Source of the DNA: Planktophila turicensis | Lineage (GTDB): Bacteria > Actinomycetota > Actinomycetes > Nanopelagicales > Nanopelagicaceae | Strand: one strand, 5' to 3' | Assembly (NCBI GenBank): GCA_965234405.1 | Contig: OZ248346.1 | Length of the DNA: 64,000 nt | Part shown: positions 8,505 to 17,254 of the stretch, piece by piece | Numbering within the stretch: position 1 is the stretch's first letter | Layout: every line of letters begins with the position of its first letter | Notes under the pieces: generated by a model | What the model saw: only the letters and a program-made list of their open reading frames with translations | What the model was told of the DNA's origin: nothing | Databases searched by the model: none | Made by a program: the position numbers and the translations under genes

Positions 8505-9595
8505 TGTCTACATTGCAATCAAACCTTCTTGAAAACCATACACCTACGGGCCGTGAAGAAGCTTGGCGCTTTACACCGCTCAAGCGTCTAGGTGGAATGC
8601 ACGATGGAACAGCAACTGCTGTCGAACGTAATTCACTTGCGGTTAAAGGTTCACTTCCAACAGGCGCAACATTTACGCATCAAGATATCGAAGCTGTTAC
8701 CGAAAGTGATGATGCAATTGTTAACCGTATTCGCCAGTTCACAAGCAAAGGTGCAGTTCTTGCGATTGCTGCGAACGCAGAGATTGCTGAACCAATCTTT
8801 CTCAATCGCGCAGCCTTCGGCACAGATTCAGCAGAACTCTCACGCGTACTGATCAAAGCTGGCAACCACTCGAAATCAGTAATTGTTATTGAGAACTCGG
8901 GAGATATGCACCTCGCTGAAGACCTCGAAATCGTGGTCGAGCCAGGCGCTCATCTGACTCTCATCGCTCTACAAGAATGGGGATCAAAAACCATTCATGC
9001 AGCGCGACATCATGCAATCGTTGATCGCGATGCCACATTTAAGTCAATCGTTGTCACTGTTGGGGGAGATGTAGTTCGTCTACTTCCAACCGTTGACTTC
9101 ATCGCACCGGGTGCATCTTGTGATCTCTCAGGTGTGTACTTTGCAACAGCCGGACAATTCTTCGAACACCGTATGTTTGTCGATCACAAAGTTCCCAATG
9201 CCAAGTCACGCGTTAACTACAAGGGCGCACTTGCTGGCGATAAGGCACACACAGTCTGGATCGGTGATGTCTTTATCCGCGCCGCCGCTGAAGGCACAGA
9301 TACCTACGAGCTCAACCGCAACTTGTTGCTCTCTGATGGAGCACGCGCGGATTCAGTTCCAAACCTCGAAATCGAAACCGGCGAAATCGTTGGAGCAGGT
9401 CACGCTTCTACAACTGGTCGCTTCGATGATGAACAACTCTTCTACTTAATGTCACGCGGAATCAATATGGACGACGCACGTCGTCTCGTTGTTCGTGGCT
9501 TCTTTAATGAGATTGTCTCTGAAATCGGCATCGAAGAAGTCCAGGAGCGCATCATGGCTCGCATCGATGATGAACTTGCAAAGGCAGGTAAGTAA
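8504..9595 (+). CDS. sufD: SUF scaffold subunit SufD
   Basis: A 363-residue SufD, the paralogous partner of SufB in the SufBC2D scaffold and needed for iron entry. The N terminus carries EAWRFTPLKRL, seen in SufD proteins, and the C-terminal beta-helix ends with DDEQLFYLMSRGIN and VRGFFNEI, homologous to SufB. It overlaps sufB and the downstream Rieske gene by one base each, the normal suf gene order. One GGGGGAG heptamer lies inside (9062-9068). Confidence 0.97.
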   Translation: MSTLQSNLLENHTPTGREEAWRFTPLKRLGGMHDGTATAVERNSLAVKGSLPTGATFTHQDIEAVTESDDAIVNRIRQFTSKGAVLAIAANAEIAEPIFLNRAAFGTDSAELSRVLIKAGNHSKSVIVIENSGDMHLAEDLEIVVEPGAHLTLIALQEWGSKTIHAARHHAIVDRDATFKSIVVTVGGDVVRLLPTVDFIAPGASCDLSGVYFATAGQFFEHRMFVDHKVPNAKSRVNYKGALAGDKAHTVWIGDVFIRAAAEGTDTYELNRNLLLSDGARADSVPNLEIETGEIVGAGHASTTGRFDDEQLFYLMSRGINMDDARRLVVRGFFNEIVSEIGIEEVQERIMARIDDELAKAGK

Positions 9596-9891
9596 TGTCT
9601 GATTTAACTTTCTCATCACTTCAAGCGGGCAAGCCTGTCCGTATCGAAAAGAATGGTGAATCCATCTGCGTCACTCGCGTGGGCGATGAAGTATTTGCTA
9701 TCAACGATATCTGCAGCCATTCGGATGCATCCCTTTCAGAAGGCGATGTCACAGATTTCAAGATCGAATGCTGGCTCCATGGAGCTGAATTCGATTTACG
9801 CACAGGAGAGGCGCTAACACCTCCTGCAGTAGCCCCAGTAAAGACCTATTCAGTAACTGTCGACGGAGACTCCGTCACGGTAGAGATGTAA
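9595..9891 (+). CDS. Rieske-type [2Fe-2S] ferredoxin of the suf operon
   Basis: A 98-residue Rieske ferredoxin of the dioxygenase-ferredoxin type. The ligand set is complete: Cys40 and His42 (CSH), then Cys59 and His62 (CWLH), followed by GAEFDLRTGEAL. A Rieske protein at this position in the suf operon is common in actinobacteria; it may donate electrons during cluster assembly, but its exact role is not established and I infer it from context only. It starts one base inside sufD and ends 11 bases before sufC. Confidence 0.94.
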   Translation: MSDLTFSSLQAGKPVRIEKNGESICVTRVGDEVFAINDICSHSDASLSEGDVTDFKIECWLHGAEFDLRTGEALTPPAVAPVKTYSVTVDGDSVTVEM

Positions 9892-9902
9892 CGGAGATAG
9901 AT

Positions 9903-10655
9903 ATGAGCACTCTAGAAATTCGCGGATTGAAAGTATCTGTCGATACCGAACAAGGTTCGATTGAAATCCTTAAGGGCGTAGACCTCACCATCAAGTCAGG
10001 TGAAACACACGCAATCATGGGACCAAACGGTTCAGGCAAGTCAACACTTGCTTACTCAATCGCCGGACATCCTAAGTACACAATTACAGGTGGAACAGTC
10101 ACTCTTGATGGCGCAGATGTCCTCGAGATGTCTGTTGATGAGCGCGCTAAGGCGGGTCTCTTCTTAGCGATGCAATACCCAGTTGAAGTTCCTGGTGTAT
10201 CAGTTTCAAACTTCTTGCGTACAGCAGCTACAGCACTTCGCGGAGAAGCTCCAAAGCTTCGCGAGTGGGTAGGCGAAGTTAAGAGCGCAATGGAATCACT
10301 CAAGATGGATGCATCTTTTGCACAACGTAACGTCAACGAAGGATTCTCTGGCGGCGAAAAGAAGCGCCACGAGATCATGCAGCTCGAGCTCCTCAAGCCA
10401 AAGTTTGCAATCCTTGATGAGACAGACTCAGGCCTAGATGTTGATGCGCTACGTATCGTCTCTGAAGGTGTTGTCCGCGCAAAGGCTGCCAACAACCACG
10501 GAATTCTCTTGATCACTCACTACACACGCATCTTGCGTTACATCAAGCCTGACTTCGTACATGTATTTGCTAACGGCCGCATTGTTGAAGAAGGCGGACC
10601 AGAGCTTGCAGATAAGCTCGAAGCAAATGGTTATGCGGAGTACGTCACCGCTTAA
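9903..10655 (+). CDS. sufC: SUF ATPase SufC
   Basis: A 250-residue ABC-type ATPase that powers the conformational cycle of the SufBC2D scaffold in the cytosol. It shows Walker A GPNGSGKST (40-48), the SufC-type signature FSGGEKKRHEIMQLE, Walker B FAILDETDSGLD and a switch His in LLITHYTRIL. The ATG is preceded by GGAGATAG. It lies between the Rieske gene and sufS, which starts two bases after its stop. Confidence 0.98.
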   Translation: MSTLEIRGLKVSVDTEQGSIEILKGVDLTIKSGETHAIMGPNGSGKSTLAYSIAGHPKYTITGGTVTLDGADVLEMSVDERAKAGLFLAMQYPVEVPGVSVSNFLRTAATALRGEAPKLREWVGEVKSAMESLKMDASFAQRNVNEGFSGGEKKRHEIMQLELLKPKFAILDETDSGLDVDALRIVSEGVVRAKAANNHGILLITHYTRILRYIKPDFVHVFANGRIVEEGGPELADKLEANGYAEYVTA

Positions 10656-10657
10656 CC

Positions 10658-11905
10658 ATGACATTTGACGCTCAGGCTATCGCTAAGGATTTTCCGATCT
10701 TGGATCGGACAATCCGCGATGGCAAGCGCCTTGTTTATTTAGATTCTGGAGCAACGAGCCAGAAGCCAAATGTGGTGATCGATGCAGAATCTGATTTCTA
10801 CAGATTTCACAACGCCGCTGTTCACCGTGGAGCCCATCAATTAGCTGAAGAAGCTACTGATGCCTATGAAGGTGCGCGCACCATCGTGGCCAACTTCCTT
10901 AACGCACATGTTGATGAAGTTGTATTTACAAAGAGCGCTACTGAATCGCTTAACTTGGTTTCCTATGCGATGGGTAATGCTGCTCCTGGTAATCGCTTCC
11001 ACCTGAAGGCAGGGGATTCGATTGTCATCACCGAGATGGAACACCATGCCAACCTCATACCGTGGCAACAGCTTGCAGCGCGCACAGGCGCAACCCTTAA
11101 GTGGTTCTCGGTTACCGAAGAGGGTCGCCTTGACCTTTCGAATATTGATTCAGTGATTGACTCGTCCACCAAGGTTGTTGCACTCACTCATCAATCAAAT
11201 GTTCTCGGAACCATTAACCCACTTGACGCAATCACGCGCCGTGCGCACGAAGTTGGCGCTGTTGTTGTGCTTGATGCGTGTCAGTCAGTTCCACATATGC
11301 CAGTCGATGTGAAAGCACTCGATATTGATTTCTTGGCATTCTCTGGGCATAAGGCAGTCGGGCCAACTGGAATTGGAATTTTCTGGGGCCGTTCAGAACT
11401 ACTGGCAGATCTTCCACCGTTTCTTACTGGCGGTTCCATGATCGAAAACGTCACTATGGAATACGCATCATGGGCCCAGGCTCCGAAGAAGTTTGAAGCA
11501 GGCGTTCCTAATATGGCGCAAGCTGTTGGATTGGGCGCTGCACTTAATTACTTAACGACGATCGGCATGGATAACATCCATCGCCACGAAGTAGAACTGA
11601 CTTCATATCTTCTCAATGGACTTTCTGAGATAAAAGATCTGCGAATCATTGGACCAAAGACAACAGAGTTACGTGGGGGAGCCATCTCATTCACTCTCGG
11701 AGATATTCACCCACATGATTTGGGGCAGTATCTCGATAGCCAAGGAGTTGCTGTTCGTACAGGTCACCACTGTGCGTGGCCGCTTACTCGCAAGCTTGGA
11801 GTTCCAGCCACTACTCGTGCATCCGTTTATTTGTACAACACAACTGATGATCTTGATGCCCTCGTTGAGGGTGTACAAGGCGCACAGAAATACTTTGGTC
11901 GCTAA
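10658..11905 (+). CDS. sufS: Cysteine desulfurase SufS
   Basis: A 415-residue pyridoxal-phosphate-dependent cysteine desulfurase (group II) supplying persulfide sulfur for Fe-S assembly. Lys232 in SGHKAVGPTG binds PLP and Cys372 in RTGHHCAWPL is the active-site cysteine; ALTHQSNVLG and VLDACQS are also typical. It starts two bases after sufC and its stop overlaps the sufU ATG by one base, so enzyme and sulfur acceptor are translationally coupled. Confidence 0.97.
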   Translation: MTFDAQAIAKDFPILDRTIRDGKRLVYLDSGATSQKPNVVIDAESDFYRFHNAAVHRGAHQLAEEATDAYEGARTIVANFLNAHVDEVVFTKSATESLNLVSYAMGNAAPGNRFHLKAGDSIVITEMEHHANLIPWQQLAARTGATLKWFSVTEEGRLDLSNIDSVIDSSTKVVALTHQSNVLGTINPLDAITRRAHEVGAVVVLDACQSVPHMPVDVKALDIDFLAFSGHKAVGPTGIGIFWGRSELLADLPPFLTGGSMIENVTMEYASWAQAPKKFEAGVPNMAQAVGLGAALNYLTTIGMDNIHRHEVELTSYLLNGLSEIKDLRIIGPKTTELRGGAISFTLGDIHPHDLGQYLDSQGVAVRTGHHCAWPLTRKLGVPATTRASVYLYNTTDDLDALVEGVQGAQKYFGR

Positions 11906-12348
11906 TGCAACTAGATAATCTCTATCAAGAGGTAATTCTTGATCACTATAAGAACCCACAGAACAAGAAGCTCAATCCGGTTTTCGATGCTCAGGTGCAT
12001 CACATCAATCCAAGTTGTGGTGATGAAATCACTCTCAATGTGACGCTCGATGGCCAAACAGTGAAGAGCGTTTCATGGGATGGCGTCGGTTGCTCTATTT
12101 CTCAGGCGAGCGTTTCAATCCTGACCGATCTCTTGATCGGTAAAGACCTCACGCAGGCGCAAGTGATTGCTGATTCATTTATGCATTTGATGCAGAGCAA
12201 AGGCACTGAAAAGGGAGATGAAAACCTTCTTGAAGATGCCGTCGCCCTGGCTGGTGTTTCGCAATACCCGGCACGAATTAAGTGCGCCCTCCTTGGTTGG
12301 ATGGCCTTTAAAGATGCAAGCGTCCAAGCTTTAGCTAAGCAGAATTAA
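11905..12348 (+). CDS. sufU: Sulfur acceptor SufU
   Basis: A 147-residue SufU, the zinc-dependent sulfurtransferase that accepts persulfide sulfur from SufS. Cys38 with Asp40 (NPSCGDEI), Cys63 (GVGCSIS) and Cys127 (ARIKCALLGW) are the conserved zinc and sulfur ligands. The asymmetric insertion separating SufU from IscU is present around residues 90-110. It overlaps sufS by one base and is followed by sufT after 32 bases. Confidence 0.96.
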   Translation: MQLDNLYQEVILDHYKNPQNKKLNPVFDAQVHHINPSCGDEITLNVTLDGQTVKSVSWDGVGCSISQASVSILTDLLIGKDLTQAQVIADSFMHLMQSKGTEKGDENLLEDAVALAGVSQYPARIKCALLGWMAFKDASVQALAKQN

Positions 12349-12380
12349 CCAGCACCGTAAAAAGAAAGTAGGATGGCCAC

Positions 12381-12692
12381 ATGGTTGCAAAGATTGAAGA
12401 TATCAACGAGGCGATGAAAGATGTTGTCGACCCAGAACTTGGTATCAACGTTGTTGACCTTGGTCTCATCTACGACATGATGGTCGACGATAACAACATT
12501 GCAGTACTCAATATGACCCTCACCTCGGCGGCTTGCCCACTTCAAGATGTCATTGAAGATCAAACTCGTCAGGCACTTGCTCCATTTACCGACGATGTAA
12601 AGATTAACTGGGTATGGATGCCGCCTTGGGGTCCTGACAAGATTTCAGACGATGGACGCGAACAACTTCGCGCTCTCGGCTTCACTGTCTGA
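12381..12692 (+). CDS. sufT: SufT-type MIP18/DUF59 Fe-S maturation factor
   Basis: A 103-residue single-domain DUF59 protein. Members of this family help deliver Fe-S clusters to apo-proteins, and a copy ends the suf operon in many actinobacteria. The N-terminal DVVDPELGINVVDLGLIYD segment and the reactive-cysteine motif TSAACPLQDVI are clear. Start choice: ATG at 12381 with AGTAGGA about eight bases upstream; the ATG at 12373 is out of frame. Confidence 0.93.
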   Translation: MVAKIEDINEAMKDVVDPELGINVVDLGLIYDMMVDDNNIAVLNMTLTSAACPLQDVIEDQTRQALAPFTDDVKINWVWMPPWGPDKISDDGREQLRALGFTV

Positions 12693-12698
12693 TCCGCA

Positions 12699-12704
12699 TA
12701 AACT
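12699..12704 (+). promoter_or_regulatory. Leaderless promoter -10 of the ABC exporter gene
   Basis: TAAACT followed by exactly six bases and the ATG at 12711. It lies in the 18 bases after the sufT stop, so the exporter probably has its own leaderless transcript in addition to any read-through from suf. Confidence 0.45.
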
Positions 12705-12710
12705 TTTCTT

Positions 12711-14576
12711 ATGTCACAACATGCAGTCTGGATGACCTTTCGGTCAATGACTGCAGATCCTTCAGTGAAATCTCAAAAGCTAAAGCCAGGGACAATCAAA
12801 AGAATCATTTCCTATGGTCGTCCCTATAAATCTCAGATCACAATCTTTCTCATCACTGTTGTCATTGAGGCGCTCTTAGTCGTCTCGTCACCTCTCTTAC
12901 TGCGAGAACTGATTGATAAAGGCGTCATTCCAAAGAATGCAGGTTTAGTAACAAAGCTTGCTCTTGCTGTTGGACTTCTTGCAGTCGTTGATGCTTTCTT
13001 CAATATCTTCGGCCGGTGGTACTCAGCTCGAATTGGTGAAGGCCTCATTTACGATCTTCGTTCCCAAGTCTTCGCTCATATTCAACGGCAATCCATTGCA
13101 TTCTTCACTCGCACCCAAACAGGCGCACTCATATCGCGTATCAACTCTGATGTCATGGGCGCACAGCAAGCCTTCACCGGCACCCTCTCGGGCGTCGTCA
13201 GCAATGTGGTTTCACTCGTTCTTGTAGTGACGACGATGCTGATTCTTTCTTGGCAAATCACAGTTGTTTCACTCTTGCTCTTGCCGGTCTTCTTGCTGCC
13301 AACTAAATGGGTTGGAAAGCGTATTCAGGCTTTGACTCGCGATGCTTTCAATCTCAATGCCACGATGTCGAGCACAATGACAGAGCGATTCAATGTTTCG
13401 GGAGCGCTTCTAGTCAACCTTTATGGAAAACCTGCGAAGGAGGAGAACTTCTTCCGTACGCGAGCACGAAAAGTCGCTGATATTGGTATTCAGACTGCGA
13501 TGCTCAACCGGGTCTTCTTTGTTGGAATCACCAGCGTCGCAGCAGTTGCCACCGCTTTTGCCTATGGCATTGGTGGCCACCTCGCGATTAGCGGATCAAT
13601 CTCCGTCGGAACTTTGCTTGCCATTACCGCTCTCTTGGCTCGACTTTACGGGCCGCTTACCGCTCTCTCAAATGTTCGCATCGATGTAATGACGGCACTC
13701 GTCTCATTTGAACGAGTATTTGAAGTGCTCGACTTACATCCCATGATCACTGATAAACCAGGTGCATTAGAACTTAAGAATAAGAACCTACAAATTGATT
13801 TTGAAGATGTGGTTTTCACTTATCCAAGAGCTGAAGAGATTTCATTGGCTTCTCTTGAATCCGCAGCCAAGCCAGAAACCATTGATAGCGGCGAAGTCCT
13901 TAAAGGAATTTCATTTACAGCTCCCGCAGGCACGCTGACAGCCATTGTTGGCCCATCAGGTGCTGGTAAAACAACGATGAGCGCGCTTATTCCACGTTTA
14001 TATGATGTAACGCGTGGTTCGATAAAAATTGATGGTCAAGATATCCGCGACTTCACGGTTCAATCACTTCGAGATTCAATCGGCGTAGTAATGCAAGATG
14101 CGCACTTATTCCACGAGACCATCGCCGAGAACCTTCTCTACGCAAAAGAAGATGCAACTGAAGCTGAAATGATTGAAGCGTGTAAGGCTGCGCAAATCTG
14201 GGAACTAGTTTCATCCTTACCCAATGGATTCGACACCATGGTGGGTGAACGAGGACATCGTCTTTCCGGGGGAGAGAAGCAACGTTTAGCGATTGCCCGA
14301 CTTCTACTTAAGGCTCCTGCGATAGTTATTCTCGATGAAGCAACGGCACACCTCGATTCTGAGAATGAATCGCTCGTACAGGCTGCTCTTAAGGAAGCTC
14401 TCAAAGGTCGCACATCAATCGTTATTGCGCACAGACTTAGCACTGTGATGGAGGCAGATCAGATTCTCGTTCTTGAGAAAGGTCTGATTGTCGAACGAGG
14501 CAAGCACGAAGAGTTAATTACAACCAACGGTCTTTACTCAGAGCTCTTTAACCGACAGGACCTCACGGCGAATTAA
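12711..14576 (+). CDS. ABC exporter, fused membrane and ATPase domains
   Basis: A 621-residue half-transporter of the MsbA/MdlB type: six membrane segments (about residues 40-330) followed by an ATPase domain with Walker A GPSGAGKTT (about 413), signature LSGGEKQR (about 518), Walker B AIVILDEATAHLD (about 539) and the H-loop IVIAHRLS. It would act as a dimer in the cytoplasmic membrane. The substrate cannot be read from sequence. ATG at 12711 fits the leaderless -10 box; ATG codons at 12732 and 12747 are alternatives. The last 39 bases overlap the convergent SURF1 gene. Confidence 0.9.
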   Translation: MSQHAVWMTFRSMTADPSVKSQKLKPGTIKRIISYGRPYKSQITIFLITVVIEALLVVSSPLLLRELIDKGVIPKNAGLVTKLALAVGLLAVVDAFFNIFGRWYSARIGEGLIYDLRSQVFAHIQRQSIAFFTRTQTGALISRINSDVMGAQQAFTGTLSGVVSNVVSLVLVVTTMLILSWQITVVSLLLLPVFLLPTKWVGKRIQALTRDAFNLNATMSSTMTERFNVSGALLVNLYGKPAKEENFFRTRARKVADIGIQTAMLNRVFFVGITSVAAVATAFAYGIGGHLAISGSISVGTLLAITALLARLYGPLTALSNVRIDVMTALVSFERVFEVLDLHPMITDKPGALELKNKNLQIDFEDVVFTYPRAEEISLASLESAAKPETIDSGEVLKGISFTAPAGTLTAIVGPSGAGKTTMSALIPRLYDVTRGSIKIDGQDIRDFTVQSLRDSIGVVMQDAHLFHETIAENLLYAKEDATEAEMIEACKAAQIWELVSSLPNGFDTMVGERGHRLSGGEKQRLAIARLLLKAPAIVILDEATAHLDSENESLVQAALKEALKGRTSIVIAHRLSTVMEADQILVLEKGLIVERGKHEELITTNGLYSELFNRQDLTAN

Positions 14577-15260
14577 GTAACGGCCATACACAACCAGGCC
14601 ACCGAAGAAAACCCACTGCAGTGCATATGCCATATGTGGTCCATCAGAAAGTTCAGGTAGTTGCGCAGGCACTGCCGGAGTAAGTGAGCTTTGCGATCCT
14701 TCGAGTAAATCAATATAGAAGTTTTCAGATGTTGAATTAGATTGAGCATTGGCCTTCGATATCAAGCCATCGCTCTTATCGGCTGGAAGTGCGAAGAAGG
14801 AGCCCCGGGGAAGTGATGAGTCAAGACGCAAGCGACCCACGATATTGATCTGGCCAGTTGGCAGTTCTGGAATTGTTGGAGCAGTCAATGCATTGATGCC
14901 AGCTTTGACCCATCCGCAATCAACCCAGAAGCTCTTTCCATCTTCTGAAGTAAATCGCGTCAGTAGCTCAAAGCCATAAACGCCTTCGAAGTATCTATTG
15001 CGTAGCAGGATTTGCTTGCTGGCATCGAATTGTCCAGTAACCGATACCGGCTTCCACTCGTGTTTTGTTGGCTCAGATTGAACTCGCGCCAGGGCGATAG
15101 GTGGAAGCGAAGAGTTGGTTTCGATAATCGAGTTTCGTGCGTGTCGATCAAGACCTCTATGGAATTGCCATTGTGCGGCCCATAAGCAAGCTGCGATTAA
15201 AAGTAGCGCGACAAACGATTTGAGAAGTGAGAACTCCTCTTTCTTCTGAGACTTACTCAA
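14538..15260 (-). CDS. SURF1 family cytochrome c oxidase assembly protein
   Basis: A 240-residue SURF1-like protein with an N-terminal membrane helix (about residues 13-30), a periplasmic domain and a C-terminal helix ending in GLVVYGRYLIRREV. SURF1 assists heme A insertion into cytochrome aa3 oxidase. The conserved WQFHRGLDR, ILLRNRYFEGVYGFELLT and WVDCGWVKAG segments are visible. It overlaps the upstream DUF3099 gene by eight bases and its 3' end overlaps the ABC exporter by 39 bases tail to tail. Confidence 0.88.
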   Translation of the reverse strand: MSKSQKKEEFSLLKSFVALLLIAACLWAAQWQFHRGLDRHARNSIIETNSSLPPIALARVQSEPTKHEWKPVSVTGQFDASKQILLRNRYFEGVYGFELLTRFTSEDGKSFWVDCGWVKAGINALTAPTIPELPTGQINIVGRLRLDSSLPRGSFFALPADKSDGLISKANAQSNSTSENFYIDLLEGSQSSLTPAVPAQLPELSDGPHMAYALQWVFFGGLVVYGRYLIRREVLSVKEL

Positions 15261-15525
15261 TTCCTCGCGGCCTCTTCTTCAAGATGGCAGCTCCTGGAAG
15301 TACGGTTTCACGTCCGGCATTTGCAACAACAACTGCAATATATGGAAGCACTACAGCTCCGAGAAGAGCGATCCATCGATATGGGCTTGGAAGAACGACG
15401 GTGAGAATGAAACAAGCCGTACGCAACATCATTGAAAAGAAGTAACGGCGTTGTCTCGCAGACTGGTCAGTAGTTAAGCCTTTAGGCGCACTTGTGATGT
15501 CGTAAACGTCATCTTCTTTAGCCAT
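15253..15525 (-). CDS. DUF3099 family membrane protein
   Basis: A 90-residue protein of the actinobacterial DUF3099 family, recognised from the N-terminal DITSAPKGLTTDQSARQRRY pattern and two adjacent membrane helices (about 31-47 and 50-67) ending in AVVVANAGRE. No function is known. It is the first gene of a leftward pair with SURF1, which hints at a link to respiration, but this is only context. It shares a 27-base divergent intergenic region with fabG and appears leaderless. Confidence 0.85.
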   Translation of the reverse strand: MAKEDDVYDITSAPKGLTTDQSARQRRYFFSMMLRTACFILTVVLPSPYRWIALLGAVVLPYIAVVVANAGRETVLPGAAILKKRPRGIE

Positions 15526-15552
15526 AGCGCAACAGTAGGGTAGTTTTCTCTC
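15526..15552. promoter_or_regulatory. 27-base divergent region with two leaderless -10 boxes
   Basis: On the plus strand TAGTTT (15541-15546) is followed by six bases and the fabG ATG. On the minus strand TACTGT (plus 15532-15537) is followed by six bases and the DUF3099 ATG. The two -10 hexamers are separated by only four bases, so both promoters occupy the same DNA and cannot be used at the same instant. Confidence 0.5.
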
Positions 15553-16266
15553 ATGAGCGACTCGACATCAATCGCACTTGTAACCGGCGGAAATCGCGGA
15601 ATCGGTTTAGCAATCGCTACCGCCCTCAAGGCCGCGGGTCACCGAGTTGTCATCACATACCGAAGCGGAACTCCACCCACTGGTTTCGATGCAGTTCAGA
15701 TGGATGTCACGGATTCAGCCAGTGTTGATGCCGGCTTTGCAAAGATTGAAGCCGAGATTGGTCAACCAGAAATCATCGTGGCTAATGCCGGAATAACTAA
15801 AGACACTCTCGTAATGCGAATGAGCGATGAAGATTTCGAAAGCGTCATTAACGCAAACCTCACCGGCGCTTTCCGTGTTTCAAAGAGAGCAACTAAAGGC
15901 TTACTGAAATTAAAGCGTGGTCGTCTGATTTTTATCGGCTCAGTAGTCGGGGGAGTAGGCGCTGCTGGACAAGTAAATTACTCGGCTTCGAAATCAGGTC
16001 TCGTTGGAATGGCGCGATCATTTGCGCGCGAACTCGGCAGTCGCGGAATCACTGCAAACGTTATCGCTCCAGGGTTTGTTGAAACTGATATGACAGCCGA
16101 GCTCGATGAAAAGCGCCGCTCAGACATTGCGGCGCAAGTTCCGCTGGGTCGTTTCTGCTCGGCTGAAGAGATTGCAGATGTTGTTGCATTTATTGCATCG
16201 CCACAAGCAAGTTATATAACTGGTGCCATCATTCCTGTCGATGGCGGATTAGGAATGGGTCACTAG
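15553..16266 (+). CDS. fabG: 3-oxoacyl-ACP reductase FabG (MabA-like)
   Basis: A 237-residue short-chain dehydrogenase that reduces 3-ketoacyl-ACP with NADPH in fatty acid elongation. TGGNRGIG near residue 12, NAGI, the catalytic Ser (GSVVGGVGAAGQ) and the Tyr/Lys pair in NYSASKSG are present, followed by PGFVETDMT. It is two bases upstream of fabI, the same arrangement as mycobacterial mabA-inhA. The start is ATG with a TAGTTT box six bases upstream and no Shine-Dalgarno sequence. Confidence 0.95.
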   Translation: MSDSTSIALVTGGNRGIGLAIATALKAAGHRVVITYRSGTPPTGFDAVQMDVTDSASVDAGFAKIEAEIGQPEIIVANAGITKDTLVMRMSDEDFESVINANLTGAFRVSKRATKGLLKLKRGRLIFIGSVVGGVGAAGQVNYSASKSGLVGMARSFARELGSRGITANVIAPGFVETDMTAELDEKRRSDIAAQVPLGRFCSAEEIADVVAFIASPQASYITGAIIPVDGGLGMGH

Positions 16267-16268
16267 AT

Positions 16269-17036
16269 ATGGGCATACTCCAAGGAAAAAATATCCTCGT
16301 TACCGGTGTTCTCACCGATGGATCTATCGCTTTCCATATCGCCAAGATTGCTCAAGAAGAAGGCGCCAACGTTGTCCTCACTGGCTTCGGTCGCGCACTT
16401 AGCCTCACGACTCGCATCGCGGGACGCTTGCCACAACCTGCGCCAATCATCGAACTCGATGTCACGAGCCAAGAACACCTCGATGGTTTGGCAGATGAAG
16501 TGCGCAAGCACGTTCCTCATCTCGATGGCGTAGTGCACTCGATTGGTTTTGCTCCCGAAGCAGCACTTGGTGGCAACTTCCTCAACACTGCTTGGGAAGA
16601 TGTCGCAACTGCAGTTCATATCTCTGCGTACTCGCTCAAATCTCTGACAATGGCATGTCGTCCAACATTTAAGGATGGCGCATCTGTTGTGGGCCTCGAT
16701 TTCGACGCTCAGGTTGCATGGCCCAAGTACGACTGGATGGGCGTTGCTAAGGCAGCGCTTGAATCAACTTCACGTTACTTAGCTCGCGATTTAGGTGCTG
16801 AAAATGTTCGCATCAATCTCGTTGCCGCAGGCCCAATCCGCACCATGGCTGCAAAGTCGATTCCGGGCTTCGATGAATTTGAAAAGGTGTGGAACGATCG
16901 CAGTCCACTTGAATGGGATGTCACAGATCCAGTTCCTGCAGCTAAGGCAGCTGTTGCCTTGTTGAGTGATTGGTTCCCAAAGACCACTGCTGAGATCATC
17001 CATGTCGATGGCGGACTTCACGGCATGGGCGCCTAG
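16269..17036 (+). CDS. fabI: Enoyl-ACP reductase FabI (InhA-like)
   Basis: A 255-residue NADH-dependent enoyl-ACP reductase, the last step of each fatty acid elongation cycle. It resembles mycobacterial InhA closely: ILVTGVLTDGSIAFHIA at the N terminus, VHSIGF, the Tyr/Lys pair in YDWMGVAKAAL and NLVAAGPIRT. The substrate-loop region after PIRTMAAKSIPG is shorter than the InhA loop I remember, consistent with ordinary rather than very long chains. Cotranscribed with fabG. Confidence 0.94.
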   Translation: MGILQGKNILVTGVLTDGSIAFHIAKIAQEEGANVVLTGFGRALSLTTRIAGRLPQPAPIIELDVTSQEHLDGLADEVRKHVPHLDGVVHSIGFAPEAALGGNFLNTAWEDVATAVHISAYSLKSLTMACRPTFKDGASVVGLDFDAQVAWPKYDWMGVAKAALESTSRYLARDLGAENVRINLVAAGPIRTMAAKSIPGFDEFEKVWNDRSPLEWDVTDPVPAAKAAVALLSDWFPKTTAEIIHVDGGLHGMGA

Positions 17037-17068
17037 GCACGCTCGGATTTTTCATTCCCAGCCCCCTC

Positions 17069-17254
17069 GGGTAACCTTTACCCCAGACCAGTAGCCCAGC
17101 TACTGCAAGAGGAGCTCACCGCTCCCACCTCTTCTGCTTAGGCGGATTGGTTCGTCGGTAAGTAATTCGGTCCTTGCGGGCCAATTGCTTCCTATGTGCG
17201 GTGCGCAATTTCATGCAGCGACTTGGATACTCAAGAACAAACATAGGAGCAGAA
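17069..17254 (+). promoter_or_regulatory. Structured leader of the infC-rpmI-rplT operon
   Basis: A gene-free stretch of about 218 bases follows fabI. It holds the dyad GGGTA-ACCTT-TACCC (17069-17083; TAACCT at 17072-17077 may be a -10, with TTTTCA at 17049-17054 as a weak -35), a perfect hairpin CAGTAG-CCCAG-CTACTG (17089-17105), a stem AAGAGG/CCTCTT (17107-17133), and GGTCC-TTGC-GGGCC further on. Such a leader suits feedback control of this ribosomal operon by IF3 or L20, but I cannot fold it reliably by eye. Confidence 0.5.

Noticed and set aside
17174..17254. ATG 17174 as infC start
   Set aside because: Would add 27 residues with no family similarity through a hairpin-rich leader and ignore AGGAG before ATC 17255.
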